Shown here: positions 35,150 to 43,272 of the stretch, in pieces | Layout of the letters: the number at the start of each line of letters is the position of its first letter | Numbering within the stretch: position 1 is the stretch's first letter | Origin: Bog-473 sp963763575 | GTDB taxonomy: Bacteria > Actinomycetota > Acidimicrobiia > Acidimicrobiales > RAAP-2 | Assembly: GCA_963763575.1 (NCBI GenBank) | Contig: CAVXPD010000016.1 | Coordinates: 1 to 64,000 of the forward strand | DNA length: 64,000 nt | Direction of reading: 5' to 3' | Translations under genes and position numbers: made by a program | Notes under the pieces: generated by a model | What the model saw: the letters and a program-made list of their open reading frames with translations, nothing else | The model's database searches: none | What the model was told of the DNA's origin: nothing

Positions 35150-36244
35150 GTGAGTCCCGTGGTTGTGCAGGGCCGACCCAAACGTGTGGTGGTGTGGGGC
35201 ACTGGCTTCGTCGGTCGCATGGTGATCCCCGAGATCGTCAGGCACCCCGCGTTCGACATCGTTGGCGTCGGCGTGAGCGATCCTGACAAAGTCGGCCGTG
35301 ACGTCGGCGAGATCTGTGGGATCGACCCGATTGGTCTGGCCGCGACCGACGACGTGGACGCCCTCGTGGCACTGACACCCGATGCGCTGGTGCACTACGG
35401 ACCCACGGCGGCGCACGCGGGCGACAACATCGCGCTGATGGGCCGGTTCTTACGAGCCGGTATCGACGTGAGCTCGACGGCGATGACGCCCTGGGTCTGG
35501 CCCGCCATGGCGCTGAACCCGCCGGGCTGGATCGAGCCGATCACCGAGGCCTGCGCGGCCGGCGGCGCTTCGTGCTTCACGACCGGCATCGACCCCGGAT
35601 TCGCCAACGACCTGTTCCCTATGACTCTGATGGGGCTTTGCGGCGAGGTCCGTTCGGTCCGCGCCCTCGAGATCCTCGACTACATCAACTACGAGGGCGA
35701 CTACGAGGAGGAGATGGGCATCGGGCGCTCGCCGAAGTTCACCCCCCTCCTCGAGCATCAGGACATCCTGGTCATGTCGTGGGGCGCCACCGTCCCCATG
35801 ATCGCCCATGCGGTGGGCGTCGAGCTTGACCGGATCACCACGACGTGGGCGAAATGGGTGACGCCCACGCCCATCAAGACCGCCAAGGGCATCATCGAAC
35901 CCGGACAGGTGGCGGCGATTCACTTCACCATCGACGGCCTCTTCAAGGGTCAACCGCGGATCAGCCTCGAGCACATCAACCGGATCGGGCCCGATTCGGC
36001 ACCCGAGTGGCCCCACGGGACCGATGACGACGTGTACAGAGTCGAGATCGAGGGCTCACCTTCCATCCGGCAGGAGACTGCGTTTCGCTTCACGGACGGC
36101 TCGGGCCGCGATGCGGCCGCCGCCGGGTGCCTCGCCACCGGGATGCGAGCGCTCAACGCGGTGCCGGCGGTGAACGACCTGCCGCCCGGCTGGGTGACGC
36201 CGCTGGACCTTCCGCTCATTCCTGGGATCGGCACCATCCGCTAA
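35150..36244 (+). CDS. NAD(P)-dependent dehydrogenase, dihydrodipicolinate-reductase-like fold
   Basis: A 364-residue oxidoreductase. The N-terminal Rossmann fold is RVVVWGTGFVGRMVIPEI; VGVGVSDPDKVGRDVG and TPDALVHYGPTA follow. The C-terminal domain includes CFTTGIDPGFANDLFPMTL and DYEEEMGIGRSPKF. This architecture is found in 2,4-diaminopentanoate dehydrogenase-like and other DapB-related proteins of actinobacteria; lysine biosynthesis is unlikely because the DapB motif is not conserved. GTG 35150 is chosen because upstream sequence is not protein-like. Neighbouring PhyH genes suggest a small-molecule catabolic region. Confidence 0.85.
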   Translation: MSPVVVQGRPKRVVVWGTGFVGRMVIPEIVRHPAFDIVGVGVSDPDKVGRDVGEICGIDPIGLAATDDVDALVALTPDALVHYGPTAAHAGDNIALMGRFLRAGIDVSSTAMTPWVWPAMALNPPGWIEPITEACAAGGASCFTTGIDPGFANDLFPMTLMGLCGEVRSVRALEILDYINYEGDYEEEMGIGRSPKFTPLLEHQDILVMSWGATVPMIAHAVGVELDRITTTWAKWVTPTPIKTAKGIIEPGQVAAIHFTIDGLFKGQPRISLEHINRIGPDSAPEWPHGTDDDVYRVEIEGSPSIRQETAFRFTDGSGRDAAAAGCLATGMRALNAVPAVNDLPPGWVTPLDLPLIPGIGTIR

Positions 36245-36290
36245 TGGCGCGGTGAGGTCTCGGGCCGAACTCAGGCGCACTTCGAGGGCT

Positions 36291-36722
36291 TCAGGCGTCG
36301 ACGTCCCCCTGGTGTCCGCTCTCCTGGGAATTCAAAGCTACTTCTCGATCGCGAGAAGGCTTTCCGAGCGGATCAGGTGCGGAGGCCATGATCCGGGACG
36401 CTCGTTGGCGGGAGATGCGCATGATGCGTGCCGACTCGGACATAGAGAGCCCCTCCTCGGCCACGAAATGTCTGATGACCTCGGCGCGGAACGACTGGGA
36501 CGACTGTTCGTAGCGTTCCAGAGCCAGACCGGCGGCCCGGCGCGATTCGGGACCCCCCGTCTCAGCCATCGTGCCGATGATCTCGAGGAGGGTCTCACCG
36601 GCGAGACGACTCTGCCGCGCCGAGACGAGATACTCGACGATGTCCGCGAGGGCGGCCTGCGCCTCGGCGGCGGCAGTCTCGAGTGCATCGAGCGAGGCGA
36701 CGAACCAATCGGTTTCCAACAA
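36291..36722 (-). CDS. helical protein with C-terminal HTH
   Basis: A 143-residue, mostly helical, Ala/Glu-rich protein. The last third contains an HTH-like segment (SMSESARIMRISRQRASRIM, about 95-115), a pattern close to sigma-region-4 or transposase-type HTH sequences. Both TTG codons at the start follow GGAGGG at suitable spacing. No family name is assigned. It is convergent with the reductase-like gene and may be a small DNA-binding regulator. Confidence 0.6.
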   Translation of the reverse strand: MLETDWFVASLDALETAAAEAQAALADIVEYLVSARQSRLAGETLLEIIGTMAETGGPESRRAAGLALERYEQSSQSFRAEVIRHFVAEEGLSMSESARIMRISRQRASRIMASAPDPLGKPSRDREVALNSQESGHQGDVDA

Positions 36723-36962
36723 CCCGCCCTCCGGTGGGATCGACTACAGCTTTCAGTTCCACCCCGGCATCTCGTAACCCTACTGCAAACATAGGTGGAG
36801 CAATCTGCCGAAAGAACGGTAGGGAGACCGGGTGAGAAGTGCTTCATCGACCGTCCGCAGCCGACCAGCGTCGGCACGATCGCGCTGCGGCCTTACGCGG
36901 AGCATCGTCGTCACTTTGCCGCCGTCGCCCGTAGGAGTGCCGTCCCAGCCGAAGCGGGGAAC
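36723..36962. other. intergenic region, nothing recognised
   Basis: About 240 bases between two minus-strand genes. Short open frames without motifs. Confidence 0.3.
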
Positions 36963-37361
36963 TCAATCGACGGTCCTCGCAGGGCTCGTCCTGCGCCCGC
37001 CGAGGACATCAAGCAAGACCTGCGCACCGGAGATCTCGACCTCCCGGGTGGCAGTCACGAGCGTGACCGGCCTGGACTTGGACTCCGCTCGCAGTCGCGT
37101 AACGACCTCCCTCCCGGGAGATTTCTTGAGCTCCTCCCGGTAGCGCCGGGCGAACTCCGCGTACTTCTCGGCGTCGTGCCCGTACCAGCGCCGCAAGCCG
37201 TCGCTCGGGGCGACGTCCTTGGCCCATTCGTCGAGGTGGGCCTTCTCCTTGCTCACGCCACGCGGCCACAGACGGTCGACGAGCACCCGATACGAGCGGC
37301 CCCTCGACGCTTCGTCGTAGGCGCGCTGGATCTCGAAGCGGCGGCGCGGGCCGACCGTCAC
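36963..37361 (-). CDS. DUF488 (YeaO-like) family protein
   Basis: A 132-residue protein of the YeaO-type DUF488 family. Signature segments are RVLVDRLWPRGVSKEKAHLD (about 25-44), RRWYGHDAEKYAEFARRYRE, and VTLVTATREVEISGAQVL. The family is small and widespread; function is not established, though a DNA-repair or stress role has been suggested by context in other bacteria. GTG 37361 overlaps the stop of the upstream small gene (GTGA), so it is the third gene of a coupled operon. Confidence 0.88.
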   Translation of the reverse strand: MTVGPRRRFEIQRAYDEASRGRSYRVLVDRLWPRGVSKEKAHLDEWAKDVAPSDGLRRWYGHDAEKYAEFARRYREELKKSPGREVVTRLRAESKSRPVTLVTATREVEISGAQVLLDVLGGRRTSPARTVD

Positions 37362-37653
37362 GCGGGGCCCAGGACATGGGTGACGCGCCGGCGCAGGAGC
37401 GCCTCGGCCTCGCGTTGCAACGCGTCCAGGACGTCGGCGGCGCAGCGAACGGCGTTGACGGACGCGGCCGACTGTTCGCAGAGGGCGGAGCTCACTGCGC
37501 CGTCGAAGTGATCGAGGTCCCGCAGCTGCGCGGGTCGGCCCGTCCCTCGTCGATGTGGTCCTCGATCTCGGCCTGTCGCCCTTGCCAGGAGTCCGGGTGC
37601 GGTGTGCGGCGTGTACGAACGTCTACCGGCTCGGTGAACCGGGTGCGGATCAC
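37358..37653 (-). pseudogene. small protein between PhyH and DUF488, frameshifted
   Basis: GTG 37653 overlaps the PhyH 3 stop (GTGA) and opens MIRTRFTEPVDVRTRRTPHP, continuing to EIEDHIDEGRAD. One base near 37528-37534 disturbs the frame. The rest continues as AQLRDLDHFDGAVSSALCEQ, then ADVLDALQREAEALLRRRVT, and ends GPA at a TGA that overlaps the DUF488 start. Both overlaps with neighbours show that the two halves belong to one gene of about 97 residues. It is unrecognised, mostly helical, Asp/Glu/Arg-rich. Only one indel separates it from an intact gene. Confidence 0.6.
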
Positions 37654-38537
37654 GCCGGCTCCCGTTGGGCTCCGGGAGAAGGTCGATAGGGAGAGAGGTC
37701 GATACCCGGGTAGCGCTCGGCGACGCCCGCCAGGGTGTCGTCGTTCCAGTACGGGTCGCCGGGGCGGGGGAAGCCGAACAGGTCGCGCTGGCGCACGCTG
37801 CACTGCGGGATGAACTTGGCCCAGCGCTCGGGTGACTGCTTAGGCCAGGCCATCTTGCCGCCCCACGTGGTGCCACGGACCTGGAAGTCGACGAGGAAGG
37901 AGAACCGTGCGCGGCCGGGAGCACCGAAGTCGGACCCCCGGTGAAGTATGTCGGTCCGGTAGATGAGCAGGGACCCCGCCGGACCGGTGCACCGCACCTC
38001 GGACTCCGCGAGCTCGCCGAAGGGGATGTACAGCGGCGTGAAGGGCACGTGCTTCCCGGCGTCGTACGGCACGATGCACGTCGGGCCGTCGTCTTCGGTG
38101 ACGTCGGACAGGAAGATGAACGTCGTGATCTGCTGATAACGCGGCTCGGGTCGGGGCACGACGAGGCTGTGGCTGCCGTAGTCGCGGTGCAGCGGCTGGT
38201 CGTAGTTGACCGCACCCGCGTACTTGGCCCATAGCTCCACCTTGTAGAGATGGAGCTCGGTGGTCTGGAGGTACCGCTCGGCCGCATCGACGAGGTCCGG
38301 ATGCACCGCGAGCCCGTTGAGGTCCCACGAGCGATAGGGGAATTCCTCGACCCCGGCGAACTGGCTCGTGCCGTAGTGCGCGAAGCCCCCAGGATCGACG
38401 AAGTAATCCTGTGGACGCGGGAAGTGGAGCGCCAGCGCGTCCTGCGCCGCCGCCAGTTCATCGGGGCCGAGAAAACCCTCCACGAGCGAGTAGCCCCGCT
38501 CGCGGACCTCGGCGAGCGTGGCGTCGGAAACCCGCAT
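37650..38537 (-). CDS. phytanoyl-CoA dioxygenase family protein (PhyH 3)
   Basis: A 295-residue Fe(II)/2-oxoglutarate dioxygenase. LAEVRERGYSLVEGFLGPDE opens it. The metal motif H-x-D is in PLHRDYGSHSLVVPRPEP, with the distal His in DILHRGSDFGAPGRARFSF. QRDLFGFPRPGDPYWNDDTL near the end matches the C-terminus of PhyH 2. Start ATG 38537. It leads an operon of at least three genes with GTGA overlaps (small protein, DUF488). It diverges from the zinc alcohol dehydrogenase gene, 86 bases away. Substrate unknown. Confidence 0.92.
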   Translation of the reverse strand: MRVSDATLAEVRERGYSLVEGFLGPDELAAAQDALALHFPRPQDYFVDPGGFAHYGTSQFAGVEEFPYRSWDLNGLAVHPDLVDAAERYLQTTELHLYKVELWAKYAGAVNYDQPLHRDYGSHSLVVPRPEPRYQQITTFIFLSDVTEDDGPTCIVPYDAGKHVPFTPLYIPFGELAESEVRCTGPAGSLLIYRTDILHRGSDFGAPGRARFSFLVDFQVRGTTWGGKMAWPKQSPERWAKFIPQCSVRQRDLFGFPRPGDPYWNDDTLAGVAERYPGIDLSPYRPSPGAQREPA

Positions 38538-38623
38538 CGGGCGCACCTTACGCCAGCGGTCCTCGGAAGGCTCGGCGAGGTCCACCGCGAGCCACCGCTT
38601 TCGCGCGCCTACGCTCAACTCCC

Positions 38624-39805
38624 GTGCACGCCGTTGTCTTCGACATGGTCGACCCGGAGTTCCCAGCGTCGCTGGCCGAGCTTCCGGAGCCGGAATTGCC
38701 TGGGCCGGCGTGGGCCCAGATCGAGGTGACGACTGGTGGCATCTGCGGGAGCGACCTCCATCTGTTCGCGCACAACACCGGCCCCTCCCCCACGCTGGCT
38801 GGCATCGGCACGTTTCCCTTCGTGCTGGGCCACGAGACGGCGGGACGGGTGATCGAGGCCGGCCCGGAATGCTCCATCGAACCGGGGACACGCGTCGTTA
38901 TCGACCCCTGCATCCCCTGCCTGCCCCGCGGGATCGACCCGTTGTGCGTCAACTGCGCCCGCGGCTGGACCTCCTCGTGTCTCAACCTCGACAGTCGCAT
39001 CGTGAGCTCGGGACGGTCGCTCGGGTACACCTCCGACCTCGGCGGCGGGTGGGCCGAAGCGGTCGTCGCGCACGAGTCAATGCTGCACCCGATGCCCGAC
39101 ACCATCCCCGACCGCGGCGCCAGCCTCTACGAGCCGGTGTCGATCGCGTGCCACGGCCTCCTGCGGGCGGCGCCGGCCGACGGCGACCCGGTGCTCATCG
39201 TGGGCGCCGGCATCATCGGCCTTGCTGCGCTGGCGGCCCTACGTGGGCTGTTCCCAGGCTGCGAGGTGACGGTGCTGGCGCGGCACGCGCACCAGGCCGC
39301 TGCCGCTAGCGCGTGCGGGGCAGACCACGTCGTGCTGCAGGACGCCGCCAACGGGCACTGGGAGACCCTGGCGTCCCTGTCCGGCTCACGGGTAGTCGGG
39401 CGCAAGAAGCACCAGATGCTGATGGGTGGGTTCCCCTACGTCGTCGAGGCGGTGGGGTCCCCGGCGTCGGTCACGGAGGCTCTGCGCGCCGTCGCCCACC
39501 GGGGCACCGTGCTGTTGCTGGGGGCGGCCGGCATCAGCGAGGTGGACCTGACGCCCGTCTGGTACAAGGAGGCCGCGTTGGTCGGGTCCATCGACCACAC
39601 GGTGGACGCCGGCGCCGCGCCGGGGCTGGCGGGCGGTGTGGAGCGACATTCGGTGGACCGGGCCCTGGACGTCCTGGCCGCGGGCCTGCTCCCTGACAAC
39701 GTCGTGGTGACCCACGAGTTCGGATTGGAGAACTATCGAGCGGCGATCGGCGCGGCGATCGACCGCTCCTCCTCGCACGCGATCAAGGTGGTGTTCCGGC
39801 CCTAG
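38624..39805 (+). CDS. zinc-dependent alcohol dehydrogenase (medium-chain)
   Basis: A 393-residue MDR dehydrogenase. The catalytic zinc ligands lie in TGGICGSDLHLFAHNTG (Cys) and VLGHETAGRVIEAGP (His-Glu). The structural-zinc lobe is altered: DPCIPCLPRGIDPLCVNCARG still has four Cys. NAD-binding is VLIVGAGIIGLAALAALRGL. An insertion (RVVGRKKHQMLMGGFPYVVE) lies in the nucleotide domain. GTG 38624 gives a standard start. It may oxidise or reduce an alcohol made by the divergent PhyH 3 enzyme; that link is inference from position. Confidence 0.9.
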   Translation: MHAVVFDMVDPEFPASLAELPEPELPGPAWAQIEVTTGGICGSDLHLFAHNTGPSPTLAGIGTFPFVLGHETAGRVIEAGPECSIEPGTRVVIDPCIPCLPRGIDPLCVNCARGWTSSCLNLDSRIVSSGRSLGYTSDLGGGWAEAVVAHESMLHPMPDTIPDRGASLYEPVSIACHGLLRAAPADGDPVLIVGAGIIGLAALAALRGLFPGCEVTVLARHAHQAAAASACGADHVVLQDAANGHWETLASLSGSRVVGRKKHQMLMGGFPYVVEAVGSPASVTEALRAVAHRGTVLLLGAAGISEVDLTPVWYKEAALVGSIDHTVDAGAAPGLAGGVERHSVDRALDVLAAGLLPDNVVVTHEFGLENYRAAIGAAIDRSSSHAIKVVFRP

Positions 39806-40184
39806 GCAAAGAGCGCGTGCACTGCATGCCTCCGGAAAACCTGAGCGGATTGCTTTCATCGAACGGTCGCGGGCTTCCCGATGTCGCGCAAAAAAAGATT
39901 GGGGCTCCCGACCAGCGGCCGAATGTTTTGCTGGGTCGTATCCGGCGGCTCGGCCGCGTTGCCCTCGGGCCTATATGGCTACGCCAGGCGCCGGTTCAGA
40001 ACCTCGCGTATACACCGTCACCGAAGTCTCGCCGTCTTGGCCCTATGTCGCCGCGCGGAAGCGACGGGGTCCCGCGCGAATCAGCCAGAGGGTCGGGAGT
40101 CGTGACCTCTCTCCCGATACCCCCACCACCCTCGGGAGGCTCGTCCACGGGCGCGACGCTCCGGCAACGGGCAGAATCGAGCCC
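39806..40184. other. intergenic region before PhyH 4
   Basis: About 380 bases. A 74-residue open frame at 39881-40105 (MSRKKRLGLPTSGRMFCWVV...) is basic and has no ribosome binding site or known family, so it is not called. The PhyH 4 frame is also open upstream of its ATG. No operator was seen. Confidence 0.3.
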
Positions 40185-41030
40185 ATGCTCACTCGCAGCA
40201 ACGGCTACCTGACCGTGCTCCCTCGCGGCGGTAGTCAGGCGACCAAACACCTCCAGAACGAGGGATACGTGCTCCTGGAAGGGGTCTTCGACGAGAGAGC
40301 GGTCAAGGCTCTCAGCGCCGACGTGGAACGGGTGTACGAGGAGTACCCGCCCGACGAGCGCTCGAGCCGCTACCCCATCAGCCACTGGGAGCCCTTCCGT
40401 TACGAGATGCTCAACCGCAGCGCGGCCGTCCAGAAGGCGATCGGGAACCCGAAGATCCTCAGGACGATCGAGCCACTCCTCGGGGAGGACTGCCACGTCA
40501 TCGCTAACACTGCGTGGTGGCAGCAGCCCGACAACGACGACCACCTCGGCCACTTCTGGCACATCGATGCCGGCCCCCACGTGCCCCGGGCCAAAGGCAT
40601 CCCCTGGGATCCCCGCATTCCCTATCCCGTCTTCGCCGTCGCGGCCCACATCTTCGTGTGGGAGTGCCCGCTCGAGTCGGGACCGACCGGGGTGATTCCG
40701 CGCAGCCACACCTCCGGGCAGGCGCCCCCCTCCGACCACCTCGACGACGAGGACCTCGAATGGGAAGGCCGGCACGCGGTCCCGATCGTGGCCAACGCGG
40801 GCGACGTCGCTCTCTTCGTCTCAGACGTCTGGCACCGCCGACTGCCCACCAAGCCCGGTGACCGCGGTCGCATGTTCGTCCAGTGCCACTACGGGCGGCG
40901 CGACCTGGCCCAGCGTCTCCGCCCGACGCGGGCGGCCAACCACCTGTCCGACGACGCCGCGGCCCGGGCCAAGACACCGCGGCAGAAGACACTTATCGGC
41001 CTGCACCGGGTCGGCTTCTACGACGGCTGA
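40185..41030 (+). CDS. phytanoyl-CoA dioxygenase family protein (PhyH 4)
   Basis: A 281-residue Fe(II)/2-oxoglutarate dioxygenase. The N-terminus reads HLQNEGYVLLEGVFDERAVK. H-x-D is in FWHIDAGPHVPRAKG, with the distal His in DVWHRRLPTKPGDRGRMFVQ, which also supplies the Arg. The core GPTGVIPRSHTSGQ is the usual PhyH turn before the second half. ATG 40185. Differences in length and motif context from PhyH 2 and 3 show it is not their recent copy. It ends 30 bases before the secreted glycosidase-like gene on the same strand. Confidence 0.92.
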   Translation: MLTRSNGYLTVLPRGGSQATKHLQNEGYVLLEGVFDERAVKALSADVERVYEEYPPDERSSRYPISHWEPFRYEMLNRSAAVQKAIGNPKILRTIEPLLGEDCHVIANTAWWQQPDNDDHLGHFWHIDAGPHVPRAKGIPWDPRIPYPVFAVAAHIFVWECPLESGPTGVIPRSHTSGQAPPSDHLDDEDLEWEGRHAVPIVANAGDVALFVSDVWHRRLPTKPGDRGRMFVQCHYGRRDLAQRLRPTRAANHLSDDAAARAKTPRQKTLIGLHRVGFYDG

Positions 41031-41060
41031 AGCCGGGCGGCGCCTGGTAGAGATGCGGCT

Positions 41061-43229
41061 GTGTCACCTGGCGTTGCCCGCACCTGCTTCAGGCCAGGGC
41101 GGCGCCGGCTCGTCACCCTGTTCGTCCTCGGCAGCCTGAGTTGCGGCAGTCTCACCGCTCCTCCCGTCGGCGCAAGCACCACCACCACGAGCACCACAAG
41201 CGGCGGCCCCAATACCGCGACCCCCGGCCCCCGCCCCCAGTACCGCTGCGCCTTCAACGTCAACACCGACGCCTTCACCGGCGCGGACGGCACGGCATCC
41301 GCCATCGGGTGGCTGGGCGACCACAACAGCGTGATCACCTGCCTGGGCGGGACGTTCGTCGTCCAGGACGGGCCCGCCGGCTACTTCGTGGACTACGGCT
41401 TCGGCATCTACAACGGCCAGCGCGCGACCTGGGGCGACGCGGGCGGGTACCTCCCCGAGCAGGTCACCACGTTCGACGCCGCCGGCGCCACGGTGGCCAT
41501 CACCGATTTCGCCGACCAGGTCGACGTCGGCGGCCAGCCCTTCGTCGCCGTCTATTCGCGCGTCCGGGTGACGAACGACACGAGCCATGCCCTCACGATC
41601 GACCCCCAGCCTTCGTCGCAGCTGGTCCCACTCGACCGGGAACCCGACGCGGTCGCGCCCCACAGCTCCGTGGACCACGACTACGTGATGGCCGCCGACC
41701 GCTTCGGCACGTCCACGACCTGGCCCGACGGCCAGGCCCTCGCCGCCGCCGGCGGGTTCGACCAGCACGAGGGGCACATGCGCGCCATCTGGAACGCGCA
41801 GCTCGGCAAAATCGCGCAGATCGAGGTCCCCGATCCCGCGCTCGTGGACGCATACAAGAGCGGCTTCATCACGACACAGCTCACGCGCAGCGGGGACCAG
41901 CTGAACACCGGCGTCAACGGCTACGAGAGCGAATTCAGCCACGACGTGATCGGGATCCTCACCAACCTGTTCACCCAGGGGTACTTCACCGACGCCCACG
42001 CGCTCTTGACCGAAGCGCGCAGTGTCGTCGGCGCACCGGGCCAGTACGTCGACGGGCTCTGGACCTTCGCCGTACCCTGGGCGGTCTATCTCATGAAGAC
42101 GGGCGACGCGGCGTTCGTCGAGCAGAACTTCGCGAGCGACGGGCCCGCGGGCGCGACGCAGCCGAGCATCGAGGCGAGCGCGCACGCGATCGCTTCGGAC
42201 CGCACGGGGCCCATGGGCACGATGCAGGCGACCGACGACATCGACACCCAGGGCTACTGGACGGTCGACGACTATGAGGCCCTGCTCGGCCTCGCCGCCT
42301 ACCGCTACGTGGCCCAGACGATCGGCAACGGCGCCGAGGCCTCGTGGGCCGCATCGGAGTACGACAGCCTGCTCGCCGCCACGAACGCCGTGCTCGGCCA
42401 GACCATCACCCACGACAGGCTGGACTACCTGCCCTGCTCGCTGGTGCAGCCGAACACGGCCAATCGCTGCAACAACCCGAAGGACGCCAACTGGACCTCC
42501 CCGCTCGGGAACTGGGCCTGGGAGGGCTCCCTCCTGGGTGCGCCCCTCAGCGGCCCGGGGCTCACGATGATCGAAGCCACCTACGACTACGGCTTCGGGC
42601 GCCTGCGAGGGCTGCTCCCGCCCGGCACGACGGGTGGGTTCCCGGGCGACTACTACTCGAGCGCCTACGACGCGGCGCAGGGCACGGCCGGCCTGGCCGG
42701 AACCGGGACGACCCACCGAGACCAAGGGATCCTGGACTACGAGTTCATGGTGACCCATAGCCAGAGCGGGCCCTGGTCGTGGTGGGAGAGCTCGAGCGCC
42801 CCCAACCCCTCGTCGCCCTGGGTGGGCGAGCACCCGGGCTCGGGCCAGGGCTCCTCGCCTCACGCGTGGGGCATCGCGGGCGCCAACAAGGTGCTCCTCG
42901 ACTCCATCGTCGCCCAGCGCGCCGACGGCGCGCTGATCGTCGGACGCGGCCTCCCGTCCTCCTGGCTGGACCGGACGCCCATCGGGGTGACCAATTTCCC
43001 GACGACCGGCGGCAGGCACATCGGACTCACCATCACCTCGGCTGGCCCCGCCATCACGCTCACGCTGCACGGAAGAGCGCCCGGGCCGGTCCTGTTCCAA
43101 GTGCCCTCGTTCATCGGCAACATCGCCTCCACGTCGACCGGCCACGTCGATCAGGCGGGAGGGTCCGTCACGGTCCCACCTGACACCCACCGGGTGACCG
43201 TGGAGATGCGCACCTCCCCGTCGAGCTGA
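41061..43229 (+). CDS. secreted glycosidase-like protein, (alpha/alpha)6-barrel type
   Basis: Large exported protein of 722 residues with an N-terminal signal (RRLVTLFVLGSLSCGSL; a Cys may allow lipidation) and a Thr/Ser-rich stretch. The first third is beta-rich (VTTFDAAGATVAITDFADQV, VRVTNDTSHALTIDPQPSS). The middle and end are helical with conserved aromatics (YVDGLWTFAVPWAVYLMKTG, DDIDTQGYWTVDDYEALLGL, GPWSWWESSSAPN). A beta-sandwich followed by an alpha-toroid is the plan of GH63/65/92-like and related glycoside hydrolases; DDIDTQGYW and EFMVTHS are candidate active-site segments. The exact family is not settled. GTG start 41061. It probably acts on polysaccharide outside the cell. Confidence 0.82.
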   Translation: MSPGVARTCFRPGRRRLVTLFVLGSLSCGSLTAPPVGASTTTTSTTSGGPNTATPGPRPQYRCAFNVNTDAFTGADGTASAIGWLGDHNSVITCLGGTFVVQDGPAGYFVDYGFGIYNGQRATWGDAGGYLPEQVTTFDAAGATVAITDFADQVDVGGQPFVAVYSRVRVTNDTSHALTIDPQPSSQLVPLDREPDAVAPHSSVDHDYVMAADRFGTSTTWPDGQALAAAGGFDQHEGHMRAIWNAQLGKIAQIEVPDPALVDAYKSGFITTQLTRSGDQLNTGVNGYESEFSHDVIGILTNLFTQGYFTDAHALLTEARSVVGAPGQYVDGLWTFAVPWAVYLMKTGDAAFVEQNFASDGPAGATQPSIEASAHAIASDRTGPMGTMQATDDIDTQGYWTVDDYEALLGLAAYRYVAQTIGNGAEASWAASEYDSLLAATNAVLGQTITHDRLDYLPCSLVQPNTANRCNNPKDANWTSPLGNWAWEGSLLGAPLSGPGLTMIEATYDYGFGRLRGLLPPGTTGGFPGDYYSSAYDAAQGTAGLAGTGTTHRDQGILDYEFMVTHSQSGPWSWWESSSAPNPSSPWVGEHPGSGQGSSPHAWGIAGANKVLLDSIVAQRADGALIVGRGLPSSWLDRTPIGVTNFPTTGGRHIGLTITSAGPAITLTLHGRAPGPVLFQVPSFIGNIASTSTGHVDQAGGSVTVPPDTHRVTVEMRTSPSS

Positions 43230-43272
43230 CGGTCACCCACGCGGGCCAAGCCGTTGCTTACGCTGACGGTCT

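Noticed and set aside
41064..43190. 700-codon open frame opposite the secreted glycosidase-like gene
   Set aside because: Composition (Arg/Gly/Val/Asp-rich) is that of an antisense frame, while the plus strand has a signal peptide and ordered domains.
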